A DNA stretch of 64,000 bases from Ochotona curzoniae (GCF_017591425.1 NW_024467106.1:28138501-28202500); one strand, 5' to 3'; numbered from the stretch's first letter, positions 37,871 to 49,727 are shown. Made by a program: numbers and translations. The notes: generated by a model from the sequence alone, not told the origin.

Positions 37871-38029
37871 TTTAGATAATTCATCCACCACCCCTGCTCC
37901 TCCTATCAGACAGATGTGGACCAGGCAGTGGGAGTGAGAGGCAAGCCCCCAAAGAGCTCAGTAGACAGCCCTGCCCACATATTAATAATGCAAGTTGTAA
38001 AGGTTCCCCACCTACACACTTCTAAACAA

Positions 38030-38150
38030 CAGTGAACCTGGGAGCCCCTTAAAGGGCACAGATAACTATCCCTGTGCCTTTGGTACCTTGAATAAACCCC
38101 TGACACTTAGCCCATGAAATTCATGTTTGTTGGTTGAATGAGTCAGGAAA
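38030..38150 (+). mobile_element. L2 3' end fragment
   Basis: CCTTAAAGGGCACAGATAAC and TTTGTTGGTTGAATGAGTCA match the L2 terminus. Confidence 0.6.
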
Positions 38151-38624
38151 TTGTAGCTGGAGCTGCAAAGTAGCCACAGTGGGGCTTCCTGGGGCAGCTG
38201 GCTCGGAAGGACACTATCAGTCCTCAGGTTGTAAACGGGGATGTCTCAGCATCTCACCTTCCTAGGTTGGGCTGGCTGCCCCTGCCCCAGTTATTGAAGC
38301 ACGATTATAAGTACCGACAGACAAGACACAGCACCTGGAACAACCTCCTTCTTGTGCTGCCAGCTACGTTTGAAAGATCAGAATAACGGTTTTGCAATTT
38401 GCCTAGTCTTCCCAAGCCTGCAAGTTAGACTTTCACAAGTCAGGGGCAAGACTGATTTTTCCCTGTGAGATGCACCGTGGGAGTGCACCCTTGTCTTCCC
38501 CTGGCACCAGCCCCGTGTGCAGGCACAAAGAGGACGCTCCTGGGAGGGGCAGGGTGAGGGACAGCTAATGGCTTTGTGTGCTCACTGTGTGCTAAGATCC
38601 TTGCTTTCTCCCAGGAGTCCCTAG

Positions 38625-39045
38625 GATGGGTTGAACTGTGGTCCCTGCCTCCAAATCTAGGTGGTGAATTCCTAAACCACAGTGCTTCCAAATGTGATCA
38701 TATTTGAAAATGGGAACAGAGCCGACGTAATGGGTTAAGATGAAGAAATATTGGACTGGGGAAATCTGATGTGGCAAATGGTCTTAGAAAGAGGAAAGGG
38801 GGGAAACTGGAGGCAGGGAGCTCCACAGGGAGTAAGACAACAGCAGGTGGAAGGATGATGCCTCTGTAAACCAGTGGATGCCTGTCCTTGACAGGAAACT
38901 ACCAGAAGGCAGGAAAGGTATGGAGCACCTTCTCCTTCACCATCCACTCTAAGCCTGCAGGACTGTGGAGCCTTAAGTTGTTGCTGTTTTATACCGTCTA
39001 GTTGGCGTCACTGTGTTAGGTGAACTGTAGCTACCTAACACAAAT
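38625..39045 (+). mobile_element. MaLR-type LTR (MLT1-like), solitary and decayed
   Basis: Starts near GATGGGTTGAACTGTGGTCC, continues with GGTGAATTCCTAAACCACAG and ATGTGATCATATTTGAAAAT, and ends with CAGGACTGTGGAGCCTTAAG and GTTGTTGCTGTTTTATACCG. This is the order of an ERVL-MaLR long terminal repeat. No internal coding region is attached. Confidence 0.72.
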
Positions 39046-39054
39046 CTACGGAGG

Positions 39055-39140
39055 AATTCCACTCAACAGCATTTTGGAGGCAAGAAAACCAAGGGGTTAA
39101 ATGATTCATCCTGAGGACACAGAGCAAGGAATAGAGATGC
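39055..39140 (-). mobile_element. MIR fragment
   Basis: CATTTTGGAGGCAAGAAAAC, GGGTTAAATGATTCATCCTG and AGGACACAGAGCAAGGAATA fit minus-strand MIR. Confidence 0.62.
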
Positions 39141-39229
39141 TGGCGTTTCCTCACAAGGGGCCCAACTATCCACTCTCTGCCCACTATCAACCATTATCTG
39201 TCCCTTATGACTCTACTTCATATCTATGG

Positions 39230-39700
39230 AGAAAAGAATTGGAAGGTTTTTTTATGCAAAAATGTTTTAGAGACCTAAGCACAGCTTTGCATACTACTCA
39301 TTTTTCATGAACTTTTCAAAGAGGTTTTCTACACTTGTAAGAAAATTCACTTGAGAAGCAACAGAGACATGGGTAGAATTCCACCTGCTGACTCACTGCA
39401 ATGGTGGGGGCTCAGCTGGGGCTGAAACCAGGAGCCCAGAACTCAATGTCGGTCTCCCATGTGGCTGGCAAGGACCACCCTCCTGAGTTATCACTGCCAC
39501 CAGCTGGGATCTGCTTTGGGATCTGCAGAAGTCAGAGTCAAGAACTGAACCGAGGTACCCTGAGATGAGATTCAGGCACCTCATCCACAAAGCTGAACTC
39601 CCACTCTCCTTTGTGAGCTTTTGGTACATCCTTCATATGCAGCCAAAATAAACTTATCTTTTAATTCCATTTTCCATGAACTTTTTGAAGCACCCTCCTA
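39230..39700. mobile_element. Palindromic DNA-transposon-like element with a CSINE-like insert
   Basis: The left part contains GTTTTTTTATGCAAAAATGT and TTCATGAACTTTTCAAAGAG. The right part, AATTCCATTTTCCATGAACT followed by TTTTGAAGCACCCT, is the best-preserved end of this family in the window. About 260 nt between them (39340-39605) read as an old minus-strand C-repeat. Confidence 0.5.
39340..39605 (-). mobile_element. Old CSINE-class element
   Basis: ACCAGGAGCCCAGAACTCAA, GGTCTCCCATGTGGCTGGCA and AGGCACCTCATCCACAAAGC follow the minus-strand C-repeat (probably CSINE2-type) order. Confidence 0.65.
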
Positions 39701-40019
39701 TCAGAACTGTCCACTGTTACAGGACAAAAGAATCCACACCAGAAAGGGACAGAGCTGACGCTAACCAACAAGGCCTGCTCTTTGTTGCACTCACTCTGCA
39801 GATCAGGGAACTCGTCCACCCTAGGCATCCTGCTGAGTGACAGGCAGAGCTGGAGGCAGGCCCCCCTCAGTCGCAAGCCAGCCACTTTCCTTGATTCCTG
39901 ACTCCTGCCATTTCTGAGGCTGCTGCACACTTCTCACTTTGGCCAACCAGCCCTGGAAGCAGCACCTTGCGTTTTCCTCACCTCTTCTCGGTAGAGAGGT
40001 AGGAAGGAAGGGTGTTTTA

Positions 40020-40520
40020 TGACCACAAGTTGTTCTTATTTATTTGTATATTTTTAAATAGCATGTATGTTTCTTTTTGTGGATTATAAAATAATGTATC
40101 CATTATAGTAAGCTTGCAAAGGGCGGACAAGCACAAAATAAGTTCAAATCACCTGTAACCTCACCACTCCTACAAACGCATAGCGATCTTCCTAGCCAGA
40201 TGTGAATTTTTAAAATGCCTTCATTTATTCTGGCTCCTTTTACCACGAAGCTCTCTCTGTGGCAATGGTTCTCAATCTTCCTAACCCTATCATTTTTCTG
40301 TCGTCATAAAATATGTAAAACATAAAATTTGTCATCGTAGCCACCTACAAGTGTGCAGCTCACTGACATCAATCCTTCATGCTATTGTGCAAGCCATACC
40401 ATCCCTCAGCTCTAGAACTTTTCCATTACCCCATACTGAATCTGTGCGCCTGTTAGTAACTCCTCACTAAGTATGATCATTTCAAAGCTATTATCTACTC
40501 TAGAACAGCTGGTTTTATTT
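40020..40520 (-). mobile_element. Ancient L1 3' UTR fragments
   Basis: CATAAAATATGTAAAACATA, CAAGTGTGCAGCTCACTGAC and ATTGTGCAAGCCATACCATC are the reverse complement of a well-known L1M 3' UTR segment (40300-40510). The AT-rich stretch 40020-40250 is probably a further piece. Confidence 0.68.
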
Positions 40521-40539
40521 AGCTATACATGTATTATTT

Positions 40540-40830
40540 TCTTGAAGATTTAATTATTTGAAAGAAAGAGTAACCAGGCGAGAGGGAGAAGCAGAGTGAG
40601 CCAGAGATTTTCCAGGTGCTAGTTCATTTCCCCCCACAAGGCTGCAACAGCCAGGTCTGGAACAGACCAAAGCTAAGAGCTAGAAACTCCCTCTTGGTCT
40701 CCATATTGATGGCAAGGGCCCCAATGCACAAGGAAGGAAGTGAGTTGCTGAGCATGGTGTGGTTGCAGCAGAAGCTACTGCAGATCCCTTGAGGGGACTC
40801 GGGTACTAGAATGACACAGGCTGGGAGCAG
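40540..40830 (-). mobile_element. Old CSINE
   Basis: TTGAAGATTTAATTATTTGA opens a minus-strand C-repeat with CAGGTGCTAGTTCATTTCCC and AGCTAAGAGCTAGAAACTCC. Confidence 0.75.
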
Positions 40831-41465
40831 GGATAGGGGAGGTGCTATGACCTCTAGTCAGCTGGTCCCTGGCCTGGCTAGGTCCAGGGAGGGGTGTGTC
40901 CTAGGACAAGGCAGTTCCCAGTGGGAGATCCTGCTGGGCCTCTCAGTAGCAGATGTTCTCACACCCCTGGAACTTGGGTCTCTGACTTAGAAAGGGAAGC
41001 TCAGCAAGGTGCTTGTGGCAACTCCCATAGATAACAATAAGGCCCACCCTAAAAAGATGTGAAGGTGAAAAGGATTGGTGCAAGCTGAGTGCCGGGGCAT
41101 AGGAGATGCTAAGTAAGTGCAAGGATGGTGAGAAAGGATGGTCTTGGATACTAGCCTCACAATCCCAGCATCATTGGATTCTTGCCCATTTTGACACCTT
41201 CAGTAATTCAAACACATTTCCAGTCTTATGCACACTCACAGACTCACATGTGCATCAATATCTGAACTATGGTGTGGGGGCATCCATATTTATCATATAT
41301 ATATAACTATTGGTCAAAGAATTCCTGTGAATTTCACTCTTTTTGCAAAAGAAATTTCATATTGAAGCCCAATATCCTTGTCCAGACTTTAACCTTGGTA
41401 TTAACATTACATTGTTTTAGATTTGTTCCTCGGAAAACTTTTTTACTCTCCCTTTTGATTTAAAA

Positions 41466-41800
41466 ATTAGCATTTGGTCTAGCAGTTGAGATTCTGGTTG
41501 GGACACTGGGATTCCATATCAGCATGTGTGTCTGGGAATAGTCCCAGCCCTAACTCCTGCTCCCAGCTCCTGTAAATGTGCACCCTGAGAGGAGGAGGTG
41601 AGGGCTCAAGTGGCTGGGTCCCTGCCACCCAATGCGGGAGACCAGGATTGAGCCCCCAGCTCCTGGCTTCAACCTGGCTCAGCCCTGGCCTCTGTGGGCA
41701 TTGAAGAACTGAACCAGCAGGTAGAAAATTGCTTTCTCTTTTAGTCTCTCTCTCTTTCTCCTTCCCCTGTCCTCTCAAATAAATAAATATTGCAGTGATC
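41466..41800 (+). mobile_element. CSINE2-type element
   Basis: GGTCTAGCAGTTGAGATTCT, CTGCCACCCAATGCGGGAGA, GCTCCTGGCTTCAACCTGGC and a terminal TCAAATAAATAAATATT show the second C-repeat family of lagomorphs. Confidence 0.85.
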
Positions 41801-42732
41801 AAGCAAATGGTCTCAGTAACAGGAAGCAATGCTTTCATGGGCAATGAATCCAAATCCTCAGGTCAGCTGACCTAGGTGAAGCTCCCCCAACCTCATCCCC
41901 CTCTCCTACAGTGCCACCAGCTCTCCACTACAACCCTGCAGGTGCCCATGGGGATCATTTGAGCTGACGCTCAGACCTACACTCTGTATGCTAATAGTTG
42001 TGCTTTCATTTTTAATGCATGCCATAAGCATATAACTAGCTATGGTAGCAAGATGAAATTTCTTGTCTGTATCTCAAAAGACAGTTATTGAGTAAAGAGA
42101 AGCAGACGGTGCGTGGGTGTGTAGAAAATCACGCAGGCGGCACGTGTGGGGGACGGTTTGGTGAACTCGGACCTCTTCAGTGCTTTATCTTCACTTCTCT
42201 CAAAAGCTGTAACGGTTGTCTCCTTCAAAGGTTAGGACACAAATCAGAAAAGAGTGGGAAGGAGAGTGAGCAAGCATGAAGCATCCGTAGCAGCACCAGG
42301 GTTCTCTTGGCTGGTTTGTGCTGTGACCATCACAGCAAACCACACCGCACTTGCACATATCAGGTTCTTTGAGGAGGGCGATGGCCTCTGTCTTTGCGCC
42401 CTTTCAAAGTTGCTGTGTTTGTACTAGGAAGCAGCAGGCTTGGGATGGATGGGGCCTGTGGAACAGGCAAGAGCGGGGCTTCTGTGGGTGAAGCCACCTG
42501 TCCTGGTCATAAACATGGTCCTTGGAGCCCAGTAGCACTCCATTTAAATCTTATATTGGTCCCTAGCTTGCAATCATGCTGCTGCTAAGAAATTGATTTG
42601 CTTTACAATGGAAGCTTCTAGTACCAACTCCCTAAGGATAAAGTCTTTCTAAAACCTTCCTGTTCTCAGATGATAGCATGTGACCTGGACTGTGAGTCTC
42701 AGATGATGAGTAACAAGCAGATACATCCAAGA

Positions 42733-43028
42733 TATTTTTAAAGATTTATTTATTTGAAAGGCAATTACAGAGACAGAGATTCCATCCACTGGTTCAATCC
42801 CCTACTGGCCAGAGCAGGACCAGTCCTGGGTTTGCAGGACCAGCAAACCCAGGAGCCAAGAGCATATTCTGTTCCATGTGTATAACAAGGACCCAAGCAC
42901 TCAGACTGTCTTCTGCTGCTATCCCAGGCCAATTAGCAGGAAGCTGGATCAGAAATGAACCAGCCAGGACTCAAACCAGCACCTATGTGAGATGGGGTCA
43001 CAGGCAGTGACTACCTGCTATGTTACAA
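42733..43028 (-). mobile_element. CSINE
   Basis: TTTTTAAAGATTTATTTATT opens the copy, which keeps TCCATCCACTGGTTCAATCC and GACTCAAACCAGCACCTATG. The middle carries a local duplication (GGACCAG...GCAGGACCAGCAAACCC). Confidence 0.85.
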
Positions 43029-43125
43029 AGGGTGTTCTATCTGAGATATTTTTGCCAATACCGCAGCCCCCATACCTCTCGATATCTTCTCATGGCTTTA
43101 CACATAGTAGATTTATGGCAAGGAC

Positions 43126-43430
43126 TGAATGGATGGATGGATGGATAGATAAATGGATAGATGGATGGATGGATGGATGGATGGATGGGTGGGTGGGTGA
43201 ATGAATGGGTAGATGGATAGGTGGGTGAGTGGGTGGACAAATAAGTAGCTAGTTGGATAACAGTGGATGGGTGAGTGGATGGGTGTTTATATGGGCACAT
43301 GAATGAAGATGGGCAGGTAGATAGAGATTTAAATGAAGAAACAGATGGTAGCTGAGTGTGTGGATGGATGGGTGGGTAGCTGTGTGGGTAGGTGGGTGGG
43401 TGGATAGATGGGCAGATGGTATACAGGGGA
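43126..43430. repeat. (GGAT)n / (GGGT)n tetranucleotide array
   Basis: A perfect GGAT core at 43129-43145 and 43155-43190 passes into GGGT units and then a degenerate array about 300 nt long. The opposite strand is an open frame of 186 codons that is only a repeat product (Ser/Thr/Pro/His-rich). Confidence 0.96.
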
Positions 43431-44139
43431 ATGAATATATAGGCTGAGTGGGTGGGGGTGTGGGTGAGGGACTGGGAAAGCTGGTGAACAGCAGGGCTAG
43501 GAGAGGTCATTTCAATGCACATGGCTGCTTCCTTGTAATCAAAGCCCACTTTGGCCAGGTGGATCTTCAGAGGCAACGATTCCACCTCTGTATGCATCCT
43601 GATCTCTCAGAAGGGTTGGCCATGGTCTCTGATGCGAGGACCCATCTCACCAGCTGACTCGGACACACGCATCTCATCCCAGGCCTTTCTTCCCCACTCA
43701 CATTTGATCCTTTCAGAACTCGGGCCTCATTAAAATCTGTTCTCTACTTGGTTCATCTTTGAGGAGGTTCTTTGTTAGGGCACCTCTGCTGTGAGCTGGA
43801 TCGCACCAGGCTGTGTGAGCACTGACCTGAATGCTAAAGACTGTGATTAGTAGATGTAGCCTTGAGATGCTTCGGAGATGTCAGCTCTGATGTTTGTATG
43901 CTTCCATTTTCAAACGTCATCACACATCCTCCATGACAGACTTGATTCCCAAGATGAACTTGTTTTCTTCCTTTGAGAAGCGTTCCAGGGACAGAAATGA
44001 CTCTAAAAGCATTTGAGCAAAACGCCAGGCAAAACTGAAGTGATGTCATTTCATTCAGATGGCTGCTTTAGGTTGCTAAGAGAGGCAGCTTGGTGTGGCA
44101 GGAGCAATGGATGCAAGATCCTTTGATCTGGGTGTTTTT

Positions 44140-44460
44140 GATTATTTAATTCACCAATTTATTCATTTGAAATAAAGAGAAAGACATTTGGACATATATA
44201 TAGAGAGAGAGCTCTCGTTCACTGGTTCACTCCCCCAAATGCCAGATATAAGAGGGTCTGAGCAAGGTCACAGCCAGGAGCTGGGAACTGAATGTGGGTC
44301 TCCTGCATAGCAGGCAGGATCCCCATTACTTGAGCCATCATTGATGTCCCTCAAGTTCCCCATTAACCGGAAGCTGGAATGAAATGAGCAAGATGCGTAC
44401 CAGACCATGAAGTACCATGTGGGATTGAAAGACTCACAGTGAGACAGGAGAGCAAATTGA
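44140..44460 (-). mobile_element. Old CSINE
   Basis: ATTTATTCATTTGAAATAAA leads into GTTCACTGGTTCACTCCCCC and AAGGTCACAGCCAGGAGCTG, minus-strand order, with a decayed right end. Confidence 0.72.
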
Positions 44461-45184
44461 CCTTCACATCCAGCGCTTTACCTGTCACTTTACTGCCTTG
44501 TGTTGGCTTAAACAGCAACAGAATTCAGGGACTGCCTTACTCATGTCAGCCCTGGGGTCACCCTAAGAAGATGCATTTTCACCTACGCTGCTTGAAGTGA
44601 TGGCCACTAATCTCCAGCCAAGAGCACTGGGCATTTAACTGGACCCAAGAGAGAAATATAAACCAGATTCCAGACTTAGTGTCCAAGAAGGTAAATGGAC
44701 TTAGTACTTTTCTATTGATAACAGAATTATAATATTGGGGTCATATTGGGTTAAGCTAAATATATTTTAGCATCTGTGTTTTCATATTTGCCTGTTTCTT
44801 TGCTGTCTTAATGTAGCTATTGGGTTATGTAATGACACAAGTGGCTCATATGATACTCCTTTAGAGCACTGTGCCGTACACTTTGAGGATGTTCCCAAGG
44901 CAAGTGGTTAGATATATGGGCTAGGAGGTCAAGGACAAGTAGGGTTTGGAAAACCAACAATTATGGAGGTTCAGGGTGGAAGGTATCCTCCAAGTAAGGA
45001 GGCAGACTCACCTGCTGTACTGGGGGTTGGGGGAGAAGAGGATGTTGTGTTCTTTTTGATCTAAAATAAGAATTTTCCTCCTAGGAAACTTTCTTGGAAA
45101 CAGTTGTGAGATGGGTAAGGATGTGGCCCATTAGTTCATGGCCCTGTAGTTACTGAGACTGTCTGACAGTTCTTGGTGCAGGTA

Positions 45185-45470
45185 GAGGAAGCCCTAGAAA
45201 AAACTAGGAACAACCTACATGTCCAATGATTATGTTTAGCTAAGTAAATTGTGATGCATTTATATATTGGAAGATGTGGAAGTCATTAAAAAAATTGTTA
45301 CAGACCAGTATCTGATGATGTTGATCATTTACAATATGTGGATTGTCCAAAAAAAGGCAGGTTACCAAAAGATTTGAATGGTCAGTCCTCACAAGGGTAA
45401 GAAGTTTAAAATAGGTAGATTGGGAGAAGAGAGTAACCTAAAATGTAAGTAATTTTTGTGCATGAAAGTG
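45185..45470 (+). mobile_element. Ancient L1 3' region fragment
   Basis: AACTAGGAACAACCTACATG, TAAATTGTGATGCATTTATA and GTCATTAAAAAAATTGTTAC match the L1M ORF2 end, which in many mammals reads 'aacctaaatgtccaacaata...ggtacatccatacaat'. Confidence 0.68.
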
Positions 45471-45494
45471 TTTTCCTTTGCTTATCTTTCCCTA

Positions 45495-45545
45495 ATACAT
45501 ATATATATGTATATTTATTTATTTATATTTATAGAATATTATGTT
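45495..45545. repeat. AT-rich (TA)n / (TTTA)n tract
   Basis: ATACATATATATATGTATAT followed by TTTATTTATTTATATTTAT. Confidence 0.85.
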
Positions 45546-45639
45546 AGGTCTCAGGGGTTTTATTTTTTTAAGGGGGGAATTTAACCTTAGAAGTAAATTT
45601 TAACCATTCAGATTTAATGGTCAAAACATTAACCCAGTC

Positions 45640-45775
45640 TCAGTCTGGGCCAGAGACTTTAAATAATACATCCTCGACCTCAGTCTTCTCATTCGTCTTA
45701 TAGGCCTATTAATGCTTCCTCCATAAGTCTGTCATGAGACTGAGACTGTCTGACACTTCTTGGCACCTGGTACCT
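45640..45775 (+). mobile_element. MIR
   Basis: CGACCTCAGTCTTCTCATTC, TCTTATAGGCCTATTAATGC and TTCTTGGCACCTGGTACCTG follow MIR order. Confidence 0.66.
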
Positions 45776-47299
45776 GTTCCTGGCACCTATGGGTTCTCAG
45801 CTGGGGTTAGTACCCTGTTCCTTTCTATCTCTTTCTATCTCAGATAGGTCCCCATTCTTATTTGTGGCAGAGAAGGGAAAAATGTTTGAAGTCAATGTCA
45901 GAGAGACTTTGAGCCTGTCCAGCCTGCACGTGGGCTGTCTCCTGGGTCTGGGGAACTCAGTGCTCCTGACTGCTTTGTCCTCAATGCCTCAACTTGGCAG
46001 AGCCAGATCCCCGCTGGAGTGAGGGTGGGAGGAGTCTAGTGACCCCAGGGCATATTGTGTAACTGTACCTTGAACCTAAAGAATGTTGCCTAGTAGGGTA
46101 GAGTCCACCTTGAACACATCTTAAGGTTTTAGGCTTCCATTTGGGAGTTTGCCTCACATTAGTGACCATTGCCGCTGGCAAGCTTCAGACCATGACTCTG
46201 GGAGGCTCTTAGGGCACACGTGTGAAGTATGCAGGGATTGTGTGCACTCATGTAGATGGATGGGTGCCTGTGCGCACACACACACATATTCACAGGTCCA
46301 TAGCAGGTGATAAAACAGTGACCTAGATTCCCTCTCAGGAACATGGGTCTTCCATCAGCCATATGGAGTGAGAGTTTAATCCACAAGGCCACCCTCAAGG
46401 CCCCTCCAGGAACTTGGCCGAGTCTGCCACATGCACAGCTTTGCAGCACTCTCCACTGTGCATAAAAACGTTCCTTCTCAAATCTGGTCATTCCATCAGC
46501 TGGCTTATGAGGAACTGCAGCGGTAATCCATGGTTAATGATCTTAGCTGCTGGACAGCTGTCTGCAGAATTAAAGCCCCCATGGCTAGAAGATCGGCAAG
46601 TCTAAACGCCCATGGATGGAAGTATGTCCAGTTTCCCAGGGCTTCCCCCTCCCCATCCTGGAGCCCAGGATGACATGTGGAGCCCCTGTCCAGGCAGGGA
46701 TCCTCTCTTGGGGCTCCCACCTGCCACCCCAGTCTGGTGAGCAGCAGTCACTATAGCAAAACAGTGGACTTGGCCTCTGGTTTCTCCTGCAGCACAGGAA
46801 GCAACCCTCAGATGGTGCTCCACTCCAGGTCTCAGTTCCCCTGCAGGACCTAGGGGCTGCTGCCTGGTATGCCAGAAAAAGGGTACTGGGATAGCTCCCA
46901 ACCCTTGTGACTTGGAAGAAGAGCAGGTTTCCAAATGGGAACTAACATTGGCAAAACCCCCAAAGCACCGAGTTGGCTTCAGCAGCAGCCCTGCAGGAAC
47001 TCTAGGATCACCCCAAAATCAAAGAAAGAAGCAAAGCCCTGGAGGTTACAAAGCTAACTTGTCCTGGGTAGGGAGGGGCAGGTGTCAGGCCTGAGTCAGC
47101 ACTTCCCGAGCATGTGATCCTGTTACACCCCTCCACTGCTTTCCCACCCATCGTGGTGGAATCTTCTGGAACCTAAGCTTGCATACCACGCCAGCCGTGT
47201 ATCCACAGAGAACCCAATGAGGCTCCAAACAGTTCATGGAACATGGAATTGAAAGATCACTTTGTTTGGGGGACACAGGAGTTTGGAATCCATGCATAC

Positions 47300-47435
47300 A
47301 AAGGCTGTTCAAAAACTTCATAGGAAATGCTTATTAGCAGGAAAGAAACTACATGTACATTTTAAGACATTTTTGCACTAGAATAAAGCCATCTTTTCAT
47401 TCCATTTTGCCATGCATCATTTGAAGCCCCCACAT
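47300..47435. mobile_element. Palindromic DNA-transposon-like element, complete
   Basis: The left terminus TTCAAAAACTTCATAGGAAA is the imperfect reverse complement of the right terminus CATTTTGCCATGCATCATTT followed by GAA. The element is about 130 nt long with an A/T-rich centre containing TTTTTGCACTAGAATAAAGC. It is the most complete copy of the family in this window. Confidence 0.58.
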
Positions 47436-47469
47436 ACACATTGTGGATCTCCTGCACCTCCTCTCTCCC

Positions 47470-47680
47470 ATCATTTGCCATGCACTGCTGATGCTACCTC
47501 CACAAAACCCCGACTGCCACCCCCTTCTCCCCATCCTTCTGCCACTCACTCTGACACTTATTTTCACACTCACCAGATTCGTCTTCCCATTTCACCTCTG
47601 ACCACGTCACTCCTAATTAAAACCCTCCCTCACGCCCCGCTGCCACAGCCGGCATCCAGCCTGGCACTTACACACTCTCC
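47470..47680 (+). mobile_element. Possible L2 internal fragment
   Basis: CTCTGACCACGTCACTCCTA and ATTAAAACCCTCCCTCACGC resemble the L2 'gatcacgtcactcc...aaaaccctcc' region. The rest is C-rich and uninformative. Confidence 0.4.
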
Positions 47681-47974
47681 CATCCCTCACCTATACCTGG
47701 GTCTCCAGCCGTTTTGTTTCCTGTGGCTGCTCTCACTCAGTAGGAATCCAGGCCTCACTGCCACACTCAGCAGAATTGTTAGCCTTCACAGCTGTGTGTG
47801 TGTATGGTTCTCTTACCTAGGCTACCATTTATGCATGGACAAGCAGAATTAGACTCTAAACCAAGTATTACATTAGTAGCTAGGACTTTAGCTGTTTAAA
47901 AAAAAAAAACAAGATACAGAAATCTCTTCCTTTGTCAAGGAGGCAAACAATCATTTGCTAATATATAAAATGGA

Positions 47975-48150
47975 ACGATTGCAGGGACTGGTGCTGTGGT
48001 GTGACTGGTGAATATACTGCCTATGGCGCCTACATCCCATACAGTTGCAGGTTCTAGTCCTTGCTGCTCCACCTCCCATTCACCTCCTTGCTGATGGCAC
48101 AAGAAAAGCAGCAAAGAATGTGCCCTATGTGGCTGAGTCCCAACAGGGGG
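47975..48150 (+). mobile_element. 3'-truncated CSINE
   Basis: GGGACTGGTGCTGTGGTGTG, CTACATCCCATACAGTTGCA and AAGAAAAGCAGCAAAGAATG follow the C-repeat 5' half. The usual A-rich tail is missing. Confidence 0.78.
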
Positions 48151-48689
48151 TCTCATCAGGAAGGCTGTGTTTGGGGGGAAATAGAAGGAGGTGAGGAATG
48201 AAGGAGTGGCCTAGATGAATAGGGCAAGATGGATGCAAAAAACCCACAGCCTGTGCAAAATCCACTGGGAAGAGCGCCACAAGGGCTGCAGAGAAGGAGC
48301 GGGATTCCCACTTCAGGCCAAGATGGAGGAGGGGCAGAAGCTGACCAAATCTCTTGCCTTAAGCAACTCCTCCTGCAGGCCAAACACAGGCAACCAACTC
48401 CAGCTTGGAGTTCAAATTCACCCAGCTTCCAACAATGCCCTGACTGTTCTCACCACCACATAAAACTTAAAAGCAAGCTTCACAGGGCCATGGTCTTTTT
48501 AAGCCACTTATTGACATTCTTCAGACACAGTTTAATATTGAAAGGACCCACCTAAGGGTCTTACATCCAACAGAACTGCCCAAGCAGGCCAAAAAAGAGT
48601 AGCTTGTGAAGGACGAGGTGGCCAGTGTGGCTGTGCCGGTGTCAGCGAAGGAACAAAAGCCAGGGGAATCTGGATCATTCACTTTTGAA

Positions 48690-48938
48690 AATGACCGCTG
48701 AGCTGCTGCCTACAACACCTGTTATCTGTCTCAGTGCTCTGGTATAAGTCCTGACTGCTCTGCTTCTGATCCAACCTCCTGCTAATGTGCCTGGGAGGCA
48801 AGTGGAAGATGGCCACCCCTATAAGAGACCCAAACATACTTCTAGTATAGCCCAATCATGGCTGTTACAGTGACTTGGGGTGTGAATGAACAGATGGAAG
48901 ATCTCTCTGCCTTTCAAATAAATCAATAGTTTTTGGTT
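48690..48938 (+). mobile_element. Diverged CSINE
   Basis: CTGCTAATGTGCCTGGGAGG, GTTACAGTGACTTGGGGTGT and a terminal CTTTCAAATAAATCAATAG mark an old plus-strand C-repeat. Confidence 0.75.
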
Positions 48939-49688
48939 TTGTTGTTAAAGGATTGTGACCAGCTCAGGGGTCAGTAGAAGGCATCCTCCCTGCTTTGTTC
49001 TGAAATCTTGGGAAACCTCTAAGCAAATGGCCTGGCCTTATCACGCTGGCCTTGTGTGTACACACTTGCCTCCCTGGGAGACCCTTACCTAGTCCCTCCC
49101 CAAGTGCCACTTCACTGAGGACTCTGAGCTGGACTGAAAGAAGACCCTTTTCCACTTGGGATTCAGAAATCAGAGGACCTGTTGCAGTCCTGCCTTCAAA
49201 TCACCAAGGCACCGCTGACAAGATGAGTTACCTCAGGAAATCTGCCTGACTGCCATGTCATGGTTGTGTGTAGACCAGAAATTGAGAATAGAGGGCCACC
49301 TATTTATAAAGAGAGCTTGAAGCAGCTTTCACTAAAAGATGTGTGTAGCAAGGCCTCTAACACAGAAGTCGGGAATCTAAGCCTGTGTAATATATAAGGA
49401 CAGAGTATGTCCCCTGAACCCTGCCTAGTATCCTTAATTTAATTGTGAATTAAAATGAACTGGTTGCTAGGGAATAGCAAGGGGTGAAGCTCATCTGCTT
49501 CATCTGTGGCAGGGAGTTAATGAACTCTGCCAGGAGACCCCAGAGAGCTAAGATGGGGCTCATCAAGCTGCAGGTGACAAGGTGCGAATCCAACTCCTCG
49601 GGTGCAAGTCATGGGAAGTCTCATCTATGGTAACAGCAAAGTCCAGGGTGAGGTGTGTCCACCTGCTACCTCCAGGTCTACTTCCCCG

Positions 49689-49727
<39 letters not shown>

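Noticed and set aside
43037..43597. Minus-strand open frame of 186 codons rich in His, Pro, Ser and Thr
   Set aside because: It is the translation of a tetranucleotide array, which has no stop in this frame by composition.
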